A stretch of DNA of 64,000 bases from Alphaproteobacteria bacterium AO1-B (GCA_001890945.1 MLAX01000001.1:868001-932000), one strand, 5' to 3'. Positions 9,971-19,588 are shown, numbered from the stretch's first letter. Numbers and translations: made by a program. Notes: a model not told the origin generated them from the sequence alone.

Positions 9971-11038
9971 ATGGACATTTTCTTTGAAGTAATCACGACG
10001 CTTGCAGCGCAATTCCAAAAGCCGACGCTGGCCTTTTTGATGGGCGGCATGCTGATTGCCGCGATGGGCAGCAAGCTGGAAGTGCCGGAGCCGGTCTACA
10101 AGTTCGTTGTTCTGTTGCTGCTGTTGAAAGTTGGGCTCGGTGCCGGGATTTCTGTCCGCTCCGCGGATGCCATGTCGCTCGCGGTTCCGGCGATCTGTGC
10201 CGCGCTCTTAGGCGTCGTGATTGTTATCTTTGGCGGCAAGATCCTCGCCATGTGGCGGGGCGTTTCGAACGCGGATGCCATGGCAACGGCCGGTCTGTTC
10301 GGCGCGGTCTCGGCCTCGACGCTTGCCGCTGGCATGGCGATGCTCGACAGCGAAGGCATCTACTATGAAGGCTTCATCGGCGCCCTTTACCCGTTCATGG
10401 ATGTCGCGGCGCTGGTGACTGCAATTTTCTTGGCGCGGATGAGCGCCGAGCGGCGGGCCGCCGGCACTGTCCAGTCTGACGGCACGGCAACCATGTCTTC
10501 CGGCGGTGGTGGCTTCGGGTTTGGCGGTGGTTTTGACGGCCAGCTCGCCAAGGGAATCATTGTTGATACGATCAAGAGCCCGGCCATCTCTGCCCTGCTG
10601 CTTGGCATTGGCATTGGCCTGCTGGCCCGGCCGGAGGCAGTCTATGAAAGCTTTTACGAGCCGCTGTTCCGGGGCCTTCTGTCCATCTTGATGCTGGTCA
10701 TGGGTATGGAAGCCTGGGCCCGGTTGTCGGAGCTCAAGAAGGTGGCCCACGCCTATCTGATCTACGGCCTGACAGCGCCTCTGCTGCACGGCTTGCTCGG
10801 GTTCGGCATGGGTCTTGTCGCCCACCATTTCACAGGGTTCTCTGCCGGCGGCGTCGTACTGCTCTCGATCATGGCGGCCTCCAGTTCTGACATCTCCGGT
10901 CCGCCGACCATGCGGGCGGCCCTGCCGGAAGCCAATCCGTCAGCTTACATCGGGTCTTCGACCGGGCTTGGAACACCGGTGGCGATCCTGAGCATCCCGC
11001 TCTTCATCACCCTCGCGGAGCTGGTCATCGGGTTTTAA
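9971..11038 (+). CDS. sbtA: SbtA-like sodium-dependent bicarbonate transport permease
   Basis: Integral membrane protein of the SbtA family (sodium/bicarbonate symport in cyanobacteria). Successive hydrophobic helices in two halves flank a cytosolic Gly-rich linker near residues 175-190 (GGGGFGFGGG). The repeated half-sequence architecture and motifs such as FGAVSASTLAAG and SSSDISGPPTMR match the family. I choose the ATG at 9971 (355 aa) because GAGG lies 5 bases upstream; an in-frame start seven codons earlier lacks a ribosome site. No sbtB (PII-like) gene follows. In a heterotroph it could feed anaplerotic carboxylases. Confidence 0.82.
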   Translation: MDIFFEVITTLAAQFQKPTLAFLMGGMLIAAMGSKLEVPEPVYKFVVLLLLLKVGLGAGISVRSADAMSLAVPAICAALLGVVIVIFGGKILAMWRGVSNADAMATAGLFGAVSASTLAAGMAMLDSEGIYYEGFIGALYPFMDVAALVTAIFLARMSAERRAAGTVQSDGTATMSSGGGGFGFGGGFDGQLAKGIIVDTIKSPAISALLLGIGIGLLARPEAVYESFYEPLFRGLLSILMLVMGMEAWARLSELKKVAHAYLIYGLTAPLLHGLLGFGMGLVAHHFTGFSAGGVVLLSIMAASSSDISGPPTMRAALPEANPSAYIGSSTGLGTPVAILSIPLFITLAELVIGF

Positions 11039-11063
11039 GGGGAAAACAAAGAAAGCTTTTTAG

Positions 11064-11097
11064 CGGGCGCCCGGACAAAAATCCGGGCGCCCGTTTT
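11064..11097 (+). terminator. Rho-independent terminator of the sbtA-like gene
   Basis: The strong stem CGGGCGCCCGGA / TCCGGGCGCCCG has a 6-base A-rich loop and ends in TTTTG, 26 bases after the stop codon. Confidence 0.85.
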
Positions 11098-11116
11098 GAG
11101 TCAAGCGAAGAAAAAA

Positions 11117-11155
11117 TTGACAACAAATATGTCAATATGACAAATATATTGTCAT
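11117..11155. promoter_or_regulatory. Two palindromic operators overlapping the marR promoter and start
   Basis: Two adjacent inverted repeats are visible: TTGACAACAAATATGTCAA (11117-11135) and ATGACAAATATATTGTCAT (11137-11155). The first contains a TTGACA -35 hexamer and the second overlaps the ATG of the MarR gene. This is the layout expected for an autorepressor. Confidence 0.65.
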
Positions 11156-11636
11156 GATAAAAGCACGGCATCAGAACTCTGATGAACTCTATGAGGTGAT
11201 CCGGTTGATCCGGCCGGTGCACCGGCGATTGGCGCGGGCTGTTGAGGCAATGCTGGATGGCACGGGCGTATCGGTCGGCATGCGGGCTGTCATGGAAGTG
11301 CTGGAAGAGGCCGGGGCCTTGTCTGTTCCGGATATTGGCCGGTCATTGTTTCTGGCCCGACAGCAAATTCAGCTGATGGTCAACGAGCTGGAGCAGCTCG
11401 GGCTTTTGGAGCGGCGCCCCAACCCTGCGCACAAGCGTTCGCCTCTTTTTGCTCTGTCAGGGCGCGGCCTGGATGTTTTCGGCGAGATCCGCTCAAAGGA
11501 AAACGATGAGATCGATGCCGTCAGCGCACATTTTTCCAAAGAGGAGGTTCAGGCAGCCCAACGGGTTCTGTGCGCCATGCTCGATCACTTTGCAGAATTT
11601 GAGGACGACCCTAACCGCCCGCGCGGTCTGGAATGA
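11154..11636 (+). CDS. MarR family transcriptional regulator
   Basis: 160-aa winged-helix regulator. The DNA-binding region spans roughly residues 40-105 (PDIGRSLFLARQQIQLMVNE, then a wing with LERRPNPAHKRSPLF). The start ATG has no Shine-Dalgarno upstream and lies within the right-hand operator palindrome, so the transcript may be leaderless. It precedes the isochorismatase-like gene by 19 bases, and the two probably form an autoregulated operon that answers a small-molecule or oxidative signal. Confidence 0.88.
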   Translation: MIKARHQNSDELYEVIRLIRPVHRRLARAVEAMLDGTGVSVGMRAVMEVLEEAGALSVPDIGRSLFLARQQIQLMVNELEQLGLLERRPNPAHKRSPLFALSGRGLDVFGEIRSKENDEIDAVSAHFSKEEVQAAQRVLCAMLDHFAEFEDDPNRPRGLE

Positions 11637-11655
11637 GTTTGTTTAGGAGTTCGAT

Positions 11656-12327
11656 ATGTCTTTTTTGACTTTAGCCGTGAGTGGTCTGGGGACCTTGGTG
11701 CTATGGGCCACCGGCTATTTTTTCTGGGTTGTCTGGATTTCAAGCAAGGCGACCATTGGAAAACCGATCGACCGGGCGGCGCGCCCGAACACAGCCTTGC
11801 TAGTGATTGATGTCCAGGAAGACTTCACGCGCAATAGTCCGAAACCTTATTCGGAAGACGCACGGACCCGCGGCATTGCGCGCATCAACCGGGAAATCGA
11901 GGCAGCGCATGCTGCCGGTCAAGAGGTCATCCTGATCAAACAGGTGTTTCGCCACTGGCCGGCCATTCTGGCCATGAAACTACTGATGCGTGGCATTGGC
12001 ACGCCGGGACGCAAGGGGCTGGCGTTCGACGAGGATCTGAAGGCTGGCAATGCGCCCGTTTTCGAAAAGCCGATCGGGGATGCGTTCTCTAATCCGGAGC
12101 TGGACGCCTATCTCGCGGAGAAAAATGTCGGTCACCTCCGCCTGACCGGCCTCGATGCCTGCCAGTGTGTCCAGTTTACTGCCAAAGGGGCACTCAACCG
12201 CGGCTATTCCGTTGAGATCATTGAACCGGCAACCATGACCGTCACGCCGGAAAAGTGGGGGACTTTCAAGAAGGAACTCGAAGCACTTGGCGCGCAGGTT
12301 ATCAGAGACGCCGAACAAGCCGCTTGA
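11656..12327 (+). CDS. Isochorismatase-family cysteine hydrolase with N-terminal membrane anchor
   Basis: 223-aa protein. Residues about 3-27 form one hydrophobic segment, followed by an isochorismatase-like cysteine hydrolase domain. The family triad is suggested by Asp in LLVIDVQEDF, Lys in VILIKQVF and a Cys in LDACQCVQFTAKG. AGGAG lies upstream of the ATG. Members hydrolyse amides or isochorismate; the substrate here cannot be told. Being in an operon with MarR suggests detoxification or signal removal. The membrane anchor is less common in this family. Confidence 0.85.
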   Translation: MSFLTLAVSGLGTLVLWATGYFFWVVWISSKATIGKPIDRAARPNTALLVIDVQEDFTRNSPKPYSEDARTRGIARINREIEAAHAAGQEVILIKQVFRHWPAILAMKLLMRGIGTPGRKGLAFDEDLKAGNAPVFEKPIGDAFSNPELDAYLAEKNVGHLRLTGLDACQCVQFTAKGALNRGYSVEIIEPATMTVTPEKWGTFKKELEALGAQVIRDAEQAA

Positions 12328-12450
12328 CATTGCCTGAAAGCTCGCGCATCTAAAATGCCATGACCAACCTGAGCGCATCCTTCGTGTATTTTTATTACGT
12401 CACCGACATATCGGCGGCTGCGTAGGATCTTGCTCTGACAAATCAAACCT

Positions 12451-12478
12451 AAAAAGCCGCCGCGTCAGGCGGCTTTTT
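12451..12478 (+). terminator. Terminator after isochorismatase-like gene or leader of tyrS
   Basis: AAAAAGCCGCC / GGCGGCTTTTT with a six-base loop. It sits 124 bases after the hydrolase gene and 58 bases before tyrS. The stem could end the upstream transcript or act as an attenuator in a tyrS leader. The A/T flanks make it bidirectional. Confidence 0.8.
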
Positions 12479-12535
12479 GGTTTTCGAGATACCGGCCCCT
12501 GGCGGGAACTTCCCAAAAGACCCAGGAAGCCGAAA

Positions 12536-13813
12536 ATGACCAAACACATGATCGAAGCCGGAAAACCGGCGACTAAGCTTAAATCGGAAGCTCTTGCCGT
12601 GCTTCTGGAGCGCGGGCTCGTGCATCAGTCCACCGATCTGGAAGCTCTCGACAAGCGCCTCAACGACGGTCCGATCACCGCTTACGCCGGGTTTGATGCA
12701 ACAGCGGCCAGCCTTCACGTCGGTCACTTGATGCCTTTGATGACCTTGCGCTGGCTGCAAAGACTGGGCCACCGGCCGATCGTGGTTCTGGGCGGGGGCA
12801 CCAGCCAGGTTGGGGATCCGAGTTTCCGCAAGGACGCACGCCCGCTTCTGGAGGAACGCCAGATCGCGGCCAACATGGCGACCATCCGCCGCTCGGTGGA
12901 ACGTCTTGTTGATATGGACGGTCCGGAAGGGGCGCTGCTGGTCGACAACGCGGAATGGCTGAACGAGTTCCGCTTCCTTGAGTTCCTGCGCGATTATGGA
13001 TCTCAGTTCACCGTCAACCGGATGATGACCTTCGACAGCGTCAAGTCGCGGCTCGATGCCCAGATGCCGCTGACGATCCTTGAGTTCTGCTACATGATGC
13101 TCCAGGCTGTGGACTTCCTGGAACTTGCAAAGCGTCACGACTGTGTTCTCCAGGTCGGCGGCTCCGATCAGTGGGGCAACATCGTCAATGGTGTCGAGCT
13201 TGGCCGGAGAGACGGCCGCAAGCTGCACGGGCTGACCGTCCCGCTTCTGACAACGGCCAACGGGTCCAAGATGGGCAAGACCGCGTCGGGTGCTGTCTGG
13301 CTGCACCCGGAACACTTGTCGCCGTTCGGCTTCTGGCAATTCTGGCGCAACACGGCGGACGCCGATGTCGCCAAGTTCCTGCGCCTTTTCACCGAACTGC
13401 CGATGCGCGAAGTGGAGCGTTTGTCGGAGTTGCAAGGTGCGGAGTTGAACGAGGCCAAGAAGATCCTCGCAACGCAAGTCACCGCCATCGTGCATGGCCC
13501 GGAAGAAGCGCGGGTGGCGCTGGAGCAGGGCGATGCCTTGTTCTCAGGCGATGCTGAGTTGACCGAACCGACCCACACAATGGCCCTGTCCGTCTTGGCT
13601 GAAGGGGTCGGTCTTCTGGAGCTTGTGGTGGCAAGCGGCTTTGCCGCTTCAAATGGCGAGGCCCGGCGGTTGGTTGAGGGCGGTGGTGTGCGCCTCAACA
13701 ACCGGGTGGTTGATGACGCGCGCCGCCGGATTTCCTCCGGCGATCTTGGTGCCAATGACCGGCTGTCCCTGTCTGTCGGCAAACGGCGCAAAGCGTTGAT
13801 TGGGTTTGAATAA
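12536..13813 (+). CDS. tyrS: Tyrosyl-tRNA synthetase
   Basis: Class I aminoacyl-tRNA synthetase of 425 aa. The HIGH-type motif is HVGH at residues 61-64, and the KMSKS-type motif is KMGKT at 245-249. Tyrosine pocket motifs include YAGFDATA and QVGGSDQWGN. A C-terminal S4-like RNA-binding domain follows (GEARRLVEGGGVRLNNRVVDD region, about 350-415). Length and order match bacterial TyrS. It stands alone. Confidence 0.97.
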   Translation: MTKHMIEAGKPATKLKSEALAVLLERGLVHQSTDLEALDKRLNDGPITAYAGFDATAASLHVGHLMPLMTLRWLQRLGHRPIVVLGGGTSQVGDPSFRKDARPLLEERQIAANMATIRRSVERLVDMDGPEGALLVDNAEWLNEFRFLEFLRDYGSQFTVNRMMTFDSVKSRLDAQMPLTILEFCYMMLQAVDFLELAKRHDCVLQVGGSDQWGNIVNGVELGRRDGRKLHGLTVPLLTTANGSKMGKTASGAVWLHPEHLSPFGFWQFWRNTADADVAKFLRLFTELPMREVERLSELQGAELNEAKKILATQVTAIVHGPEEARVALEQGDALFSGDAELTEPTHTMALSVLAEGVGLLELVVASGFAASNGEARRLVEGGGVRLNNRVVDDARRRISSGDLGANDRLSLSVGKRRKALIGFE

Positions 13814-13821
13814 CTTAAGTT

Positions 13822-13852
13822 TGGCGGGTCACAGCAGGATGGGTGACCCGCC
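13822..13852 (+). terminator. Hairpin after tyrS
   Basis: TGGCGGGTCAC / GTGACCCGCCA forms a strong stem starting 9 bases after the tyrS stop. The nearest T-tract is about 16 bases further on, so it may be a weak terminator or an RNA 3'-end stabiliser. Confidence 0.5.
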
Positions 13853-14055
13853 ATCACCGCAGATTACAATTTTTCCCCGTCAACTTGTCGGCACAGCATT
13901 TTGAACGCGTTGATTTTCTGAAGAAACGGCGAGCGGCTGCGATTTTCTGAAAATCTCAGGCACATAACGAACGTGCGGATGAATCAGGTGTCTTTCAATT
14001 ACAATAAGTAAAGTTATAACATTACTGACGTGAGGTTTTCGATCTGGAGTAAAGA

Positions 14056-14709
14056 ATGTCATTGGTTGAAGCCATTGAAGGTGCATCGTCGGCAAACACG
14101 CACCACAAAAGCAACAGCGCGCACCGCCGGCCAAAACGGGAGGATGCCGAAGCGGCGGTCCGTGTGATGATCGAGTGGGCAGGGGATGATCCGGACCGGG
14201 AAGGTCTGGTCGATACTCCAGCCCGGGTTGTGCGGGCCTATGAAGAGTTTTTCGAAGGGTATCAGACTGACCCAGTCGAAATGCTTCAGCGCACCTTTGA
14301 AGAAACAGACGGTTATGATGACCTGATTGTTCTGAAAAACATGCGGTTCGAATCCCATTGCGAACACCACATTGTGCCGATCATCGGCAAGGTGCATATC
14401 GCTTATCTTCCGGCCGGGCGTGTCGTCGGCATCAGCAAGCTGGCGCGCGTCGTGGAAGTCTTTGCCAAGCGCCTGCAGATCCAGGAAACGCTGACGGCTC
14501 AGATCGCGGATGCCATCAACACGGCTCTGAAGCCACGCGGCGTTGCTGTCGTAATGGAAGCCGCCCACATGTGTATGACCACCCGCGGGATCAAGAAACC
14601 AGGCGTTTCGATGATGACCCGCAGGATGCTTGGTGAGTTCTCGACAGATAAAGAACTTCGGCGGGATTTTCTGAACTCGATTGCCGGACCGCAGGAAACA
14701 TTTGGATAG
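14056..14709 (+). CDS. folE: GTP cyclohydrolase I
   Basis: Converts GTP to 7,8-dihydroneopterin triphosphate, the first step of folate and pterin synthesis. The 217-aa product has the zinc and catalytic motifs [10 protein letters not shown] and [13 protein letters not shown], and ends with TFG. GGAG lies 8 bases before the ATG. The 242-bp upstream gap is A+T-rich near the start and probably holds its promoter. Confidence 0.97.
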   Translation: MSLVEAIEGASSANTHHKSNSAHRRPKREDAEAAVRVMIEWAGDDPDREGLVDTPARVVRAYEEFFEGYQTDPVEMLQRTFEETDGYDDLIVLKNMRFESHCEHHIVPIIGKVHIAYLPAGRVVGISKLARVVEVFAKRLQIQETLTAQIADAINTALKPRGVAVVMEAAHMCMTTRGIKKPGVSMMTRRMLGEFSTDKELRRDFLNSIAGPQETFG

Positions 14710-14711
14710 AC

Positions 14712-14748
14712 AAAAACCTTGGGCTCCAGTTGTTACTGGAGCCCAAGG
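14712..14748 (-). terminator. Terminator of the GST/NTF2/tautomerase operon (also after folE)
   Basis: CCTTGGGCTCCAG / CTGGAGCCCAAGG is a perfect 13-bp stem with a six-base loop. On the minus strand it is followed directly by TTTTTG, so it serves the leftward operon. It also lies directly after folE. Confidence 0.85.
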
Positions 14749-14765
14749 GGTGGTTTCGGACGTCG

Positions 14766-14975
14766 CTAGGATCCAGTTCGTTTGGCCCTGAACTCGGTTA
14801 CCGGCACACCAGCAATGCCCCAGTTTTCGAGAGGAACCTCCTCGATGACGACAAAGGTGGTGGAGGGCTCCTTGTTCAGAACATCAACAAGCAGATCCGT
14901 CGTACCTTTGATCAATTCGGCTTTTTGTTCTTTGCTGACACCTTCATCGGTCACCTGAATATGAACATAAGGCAT
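14766..14975 (-). CDS. 4-Oxalocrotonate tautomerase-like protein
   Basis: Small tautomerase superfamily protein. I place the start at the ATG at 14975 (69 aa) so that mature Pro1 follows the initiator Met (MPYVHIQVTDEG), as the catalytic mechanism requires; GGGAG is upstream. A TTG two codons earlier is possible but would bury the proline. The protein is typical in length and keeps the helix KAELIKGTTDLLV. It is last in an operon behind the NTF2-like and GST genes, which suggests handling of electrophilic or aromatic compounds. Confidence 0.85.
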   Translation of the reverse strand: MPYVHIQVTDEGVSKEQKAELIKGTTDLLVDVLNKEPSTTFVVIEEVPLENWGIAGVPVTEFRAKRTGS

Positions 14976-14977
14976 CC

Positions 14978-15364
14978 TCAAACACTCCCGGTTTGGCGTG
15001 GGATGATCTGAAAGATCTTCGCCATGATCTGCCAGCGCCCACCGTCACGCACGAAGGTCAGGAAATCGACGAAGTCGTTGTTCCCGATTGAGCAACGAAC
15101 ACGGGCAAAGGCTGTGTTGGCCCCAGCCAGCTGGATTTCGTCAATTGCGTCTGTGCGCACTTCCCCGCGCGAGGCCGGGGATTGGCGTGCGGCAACCACC
15201 GGAACATAAGCCTCCATGGTCCGGTGAAGCAGCGGCGTTTCATCGGCGGTCGCATAGACCGCCTTTGGGTGAAACACTGTCTGCAAGAGGTCCGTATCGC
15301 AGCGGTAGAGCGCTTCGAAGTAATCCGCGATCACCGCCTGAAGTTCATTGAGAGCGGTGCTCAT
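14978..15364 (-). CDS. NTF2-like (SnoaL/lumazine-binding type) protein
   Basis: 128-aa protein with the cone-shaped NTF2 fold suggested by the N-terminal helix (ELQAVIADYFEALYRCDTDLLQTVF), HPKAVYATADE, and terminal strands RWQIMAKIFQI. The start ATG overlaps the GST stop codon (ATGA), so translation is coupled to the gene upstream. It ends two bases before the tautomerase start. The family includes isomerases, dehydratases and non-enzymes; I cannot assign a reaction. Confidence 0.8.
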   Translation of the reverse strand: MSTALNELQAVIADYFEALYRCDTDLLQTVFHPKAVYATADETPLLHRTMEAYVPVVAARQSPASRGEVRTDAIDEIQLAGANTAFARVRCSIGNNDFVDFLTFVRDGGRWQIMAKIFQIIPRQTGSV

Positions 15365-15975
15365 GCGGCCAGCCCTTCTTCCTGCAGCGTTCGCTGCGTG
15401 GCGGGCCGGGCCTTGATCCGGTTCACATAGTCTGTCGTGCTTGGCCACTCGGTCAGCGCAACTCCGATAAAACTCGCCCAGTTCAAGATGACAAAGGCAT
15501 AGGCATCGGCAACAGTGAAGGTGTCACCGAGAAGATACCCGCTGTCATCCGATAGCATGCCTTCGAACTGGGAAATCTTCTTCTTCAAGACGGCGAGATT
15601 GCGAGCACTCTCCTCTGCCGTGAAGGTTTTGCCTGAGAAGTACGGGCTGAAGGCCTTGTGCAACTCCGATGTCAAAAAGCTGAGTGCTTCCAGCATCCGG
15701 TATTTCTGAAGTGCAGAGGTTCCACCTTGGGGCCCAAGCTGGGGGAACTGTTCGGACAGCCAGGTGAGGATAGCGACGTTTTCGGTCAAGACCGCGCCAT
15801 CTTCAAACTTCAAGGCCGGAACGTAGCCCCGAGGATTGATCTGCGCGTAGGCCGCGCCGCTTTCGGTTGTGCCGGCATCCGTATCCACTTTTTCAAGTGT
15901 GTAGGGAACGTCTGCCTCGTTGAGGAGAATATGCGCTGCCATGGAGCAGGCGCCTGATTTGTAGAAGAGTTTCAT
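15361..15975 (-). CDS. Glutathione S-transferase
   Basis: 204-aa GST. The thioredoxin-like N-terminal domain begins MKLFYKSGACSMAAHILL, resembling bacterial beta-class GSTs where a Cys or Ser near residue 10 contacts glutathione. The cis-Pro is in NPRGYVPAL. The helical C-terminal domain has the FTVADAYAFVILNW capping motif. I start at the ATG at 15975 with AAGGAG upstream; the longer open frame reaches across the promoter and into the divergent regulator and is not real. First gene of a three-gene detoxification-like operon. Confidence 0.9.
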   Translation of the reverse strand: MKLFYKSGACSMAAHILLNEADVPYTLEKVDTDAGTTESGAAYAQINPRGYVPALKFEDGAVLTENVAILTWLSEQFPQLGPQGGTSALQKYRMLEALSFLTSELHKAFSPYFSGKTFTAEESARNLAVLKKKISQFEGMLSDDSGYLLGDTFTVADAYAFVILNWASFIGVALTEWPSTTDYVNRIKARPATQRTLQEEGLAA

Positions 15976-16027
15976 CGGGTGGCTCCTTCTGGTTCCGATG
16001 TCCGGAAGATGCTCACGTTGGTTTCTG

Positions 16028-16070
16028 TTGACAATATGGTAACTGATAGTAACTAATATTATGAAGTTAC
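16028..16070. promoter_or_regulatory. Divergent promoter/operator region between GST operon and HxlR gene
   Basis: A TTGACA -35 at 16028-16033 is followed by an A+T-rich stretch with the direct repeat GGTAACT / AGTAACT and an inverted copy AGTTACC. The set GTAACT...AGTTAC resembles the spaced GTAAC half-sites often seen at HxlR-family operators. Confidence 0.5.
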
Positions 16071-16117
16071 CGCGAAGAAACCTGTCTGCACGCTGGCCGT
16101 TGGTTGGAGATCTCGCT

Positions 16118-16522
16118 ATGGCACTAAAAATGCGAAAGAATAAAAGCCCGCAACCACCCGCGCCTTGCCTTCTGACGGAGTGCATGCAGGTGATCGCCGG
16201 GGCGTGGGCGCCAAACGTCATTTGGTGTTTGAGAGCGGGACCGAGGCGGTTCAGCGAGCTTCGGGCTGACATACCGCCGGTGTCAGCGAAGGTTCTGTCG
16301 GCACGGCTGAAGGAGTTGGAGGAGCGGGATGTGATCGTCCGCCATGTCCGCCCGACATCACCGCCTTCCGTTGAATACGAGTTGACCGAGATTGGCCAGG
16401 AGCTGATCCCGGCCCTAGAGGGAATCGTCCGTGTCGGGCACAAACTGAAGATCCGCAGTGGGTACTATCCGTCAGAAGCGGAGGCGGACGCAAACCTGGT
16501 GCGTGCGCTGGAGCCTGCGTGA
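16118..16522 (+). CDS. HxlR family winged-helix regulator
   Basis: 134-aa HxlR-type regulator with the family order: CLLTECMQVIAGAWAPNVIW helix, RFSELRADIPPVSAKVLSARL recognition region, and wing ending SVEYELTEIGQEL. I choose the ATG at 16118 because GGAGA lies 7 bases upstream and the promoter overlaps the earlier ATG at 16061. It is divergent from the GST operon and is the obvious candidate to control it in response to quinones or other electrophiles, as YodB-type relatives do. The lone cysteines near the N terminus could be sensors. Confidence 0.85.
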   Translation: MALKMRKNKSPQPPAPCLLTECMQVIAGAWAPNVIWCLRAGPRRFSELRADIPPVSAKVLSARLKELEERDVIVRHVRPTSPPSVEYELTEIGQELIPALEGIVRVGHKLKIRSGYYPSEAEADANLVRALEPA

Positions 16523-16558
16523 GCCATCAATGGTCGTCACCTGATCGTTCTGAAAAAC

Positions 16559-16774
16559 TTATCCACGCTCTGCAAACCAGCCGTATACTTCCTCCCGTTC
16601 CTGTCCCACGGGGCCGAGGCCGGACCGTCCGTTCGCGGTGGCAGGAACCGGAGGTTGGGCGCTTTTTTGAGGTAACGGATCAAGAAACGCGCCGTCAGCA
16701 ATCAGCTGGTTTTTGGACTGCCGCCGGGTTCCAGACGGGGGCAGGTCAGACCGGAAGATTTTCTTAAAGATCAT
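16559..16774 (-). CDS. Possible small hypothetical protein
   Basis: An open frame of 71 aa beginning MIFKKIFRSD and ending VYGWFAERG, with GC-rich third positions (roughly two thirds by hand count). It has no clear Shine-Dalgarno and no family I recognise. It lies in the 690-bp gap between the HxlR gene and the membrane cyclase. It may be a real small gene or chance. Confidence 0.25.
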   Translation of the reverse strand: MIFKKIFRSDLPPSGTRRQSKNQLIADGAFLDPLPQKSAQPPVPATANGRSGLGPVGQEREEVYGWFAERG

Positions 16775-17011
16775 CGGGCGCTGCCAGGGCCTGGTGTTTG
16801 TCCAAGAAAGACAAGACTGCTGGCCGGGAACAGCCTTCGGGCAGGCGTGCTGCCTTGCCAATCTAACCCACTCTTTACTCTTCGCCCCGGCAAGTCCGGC
16901 GCGCCTGCCGTCCCGTTCGTTTCGAACGGTGTTCTGATCGCCAAAACGCCGGAGGGAGACCTCGCGGCGGGTTTTGTGCTGGTGATCTAAGTCTATCTCT
17001 GCTGTTCCGGC

Positions 17012-17155
17012 CTCCGAGCCGGGATCGACCGATTGAGTCTTGGTCCCGGATCAGGTTCGGCACTGCCAAAGACTCAATTCTGCGAACTGTCTCCCCGCGC
17101 GAACGGGAGTGAAGACCCGGTGTCTCTTCGCGGTTCGACTTCCTGCTTGAGGTTG
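17012..17155. other. Structured intergenic sequence with hairpins
   Basis: Part of the gap at 16523-17212. GAGCCGGGATC and GGTCCCGGATC (17014-17052) resemble the palindromic repeat family at 37409 and 39507. ATTGAGTCTTGG (17032-17043) pairs with CCAAAGACTCAAT (17066-17078) around a GC-rich loop. CGCGAA (17097-17102) and TTCGCG (about 17128) add another stem flanked by CGAAC and GTTCG. It could be a repeat remnant or a small structured RNA. I do not recognise RNase P, 6S, tmRNA or SRP RNA signatures. Confidence 0.3.
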
Positions 17156-17212
17156 CGGCGGTTAAACCGAAGCTCGGCAAATGAGTGGTCCCGACTATCC
17201 GCAGCTTGTCAT

Positions 17213-18235
17213 CTAGCCGTGTAGATCCACAGCCCAAAGCGTCAGCTTGTCCTGTTTTCCGGCAGCTTCATATGCAGGCAGAACGCGTATTGGCGTCCTG
17301 AGGATATCTGGAAGTCTTTTGACGAGATCGTCCGATAAAACGATCTGTTCGCCCAGATCGCGGGCAGCGCTTTCGATCCGGGCGGTGGTGTTCATGGTAT
17401 CGCCGAGCAGGGCGATTTCTTTTTTCCAATCGCCGATTTCACCGGCCGCCACCTGGCCGCAATGGATGGCAATGCGAATGCGCGGTTCCGTATCGTATCT
17501 CGTCCTGTAAAACGACGCCCGGCGATCCAGGATGCGATGCATGCCAAGCGCGCAGTTGAGACTGGCACCATTCTTCACACCCTTTTCAAGTGGCCAGGTC
17601 ACAATCACAGCATCGCCGATATAGCGATGAACATCGCCGCCGGTCTTGTAAATCGGGTCTGCAAAATCCTGCGCGACATCGCTTAAAAACGCATGGAACT
17701 GAAGTTCTCCAAGGCGTTCTGCAAGTGCGGTTGACCCAACAAGATCGGCAAACAGCACCACACGGTTTTCAAGTCTTGGGCGGGCATACCGGCCGGTGAT
17801 AAGTGCAGTGGTGGCTTCCGTCCCCAATAGGCGGGAGATTTCAATGCCGCTGGAAAACGCAAAGGCGATTGCCGCGGAAATCGCAAAATTCTCAATGAAT
17901 TGCGCATCGAGGTGCTGCCACGGTTGGCCGAAGAGCCAATTGGGCAAGCTCATCCCGGCCAAAATGCAGACGCACCAAACAATTGTTCGAAGAAGCAGGA
18001 GCTGCCAAAGCGGCATCTGCCGGGCCATTCTCAGGCGGGAGTTGGAAAAAACAAAAAACTCTGAGCAGGAACAACTGAAGCCGATCAGGACACCGGTGAG
18101 CATGCCGACACTCACATCCGTGATCAGGCTTTGCTCACCTGCGCGAAGCAAGCCGATAAACAGCCCAACGATGGCTGAGGCCAGCGAGATCCAGGCAATC
18201 GCATGCAGTGTTCTGATTTGCCAGTTCTGAAACAT
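17213..18235 (-). CDS. Membrane-anchored class III adenylate/guanylate cyclase
   Basis: 340-aa protein. Residues 1-145 contain about four hydrophobic segments; residues about 155-330 are a class III cyclase catalytic domain. Metal and substrate motifs are VVLFADLVGSTALAERLG (first metal Asp), GGDVHRYIGDAVIVTWP (second Asp), and GDTMNTTARIES. These fit a working adenylate cyclase rather than a decayed one. It would make cAMP from the inner membrane face. No neighbour reveals the signal. Confidence 0.9.
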   Translation of the reverse strand: MFQNWQIRTLHAIAWISLASAIVGLFIGLLRAGEQSLITDVSVGMLTGVLIGFSCSCSEFFVFSNSRLRMARQMPLWQLLLLRTIVWCVCILAGMSLPNWLFGQPWQHLDAQFIENFAISAAIAFAFSSGIEISRLLGTEATTALITGRYARPRLENRVVLFADLVGSTALAERLGELQFHAFLSDVAQDFADPIYKTGGDVHRYIGDAVIVTWPLEKGVKNGASLNCALGMHRILDRRASFYRTRYDTEPRIRIAIHCGQVAAGEIGDWKKEIALLGDTMNTTARIESAARDLGEQIVLSDDLVKRLPDILRTPIRVLPAYEAAGKQDKLTLWAVDLHG

Positions 18236-18287
18236 TGCAACATCCCACTCGGTGTCCGCCTATGTGTATAGGCGTTTGCCAAGCAGA

Positions 18288-18323
18288 AGAAAAACCCCGC
18301 CGTCCCTTTCGGGAGGCGGGGCC
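18288..18323 (-). terminator. Terminator of ccrM
   Basis: On the minus strand GCCCCGCC-TCCC, a GAAA tetraloop and GGGA-CGGCGGGG are followed by TTTTTC, about 70 bases after the ccrM stop. Tetraloop and T-run make it a convincing intrinsic terminator. Confidence 0.85.
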
Positions 18324-18391
18324 AAGGGAAGATCTCGCGGGGAACGCGAAGGTCTTTTCTTCCTGCTTGTTAGCTCGTGCCGGCTACAGCT

Positions 18392-19588
<1,197 letters not shown>

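Noticed and set aside
16981..17212. RNase P RNA, tmRNA, 6S or SRP RNA gene
   Set aside because: Hairpins exist, but none of the conserved core sequences of these RNAs could be matched.
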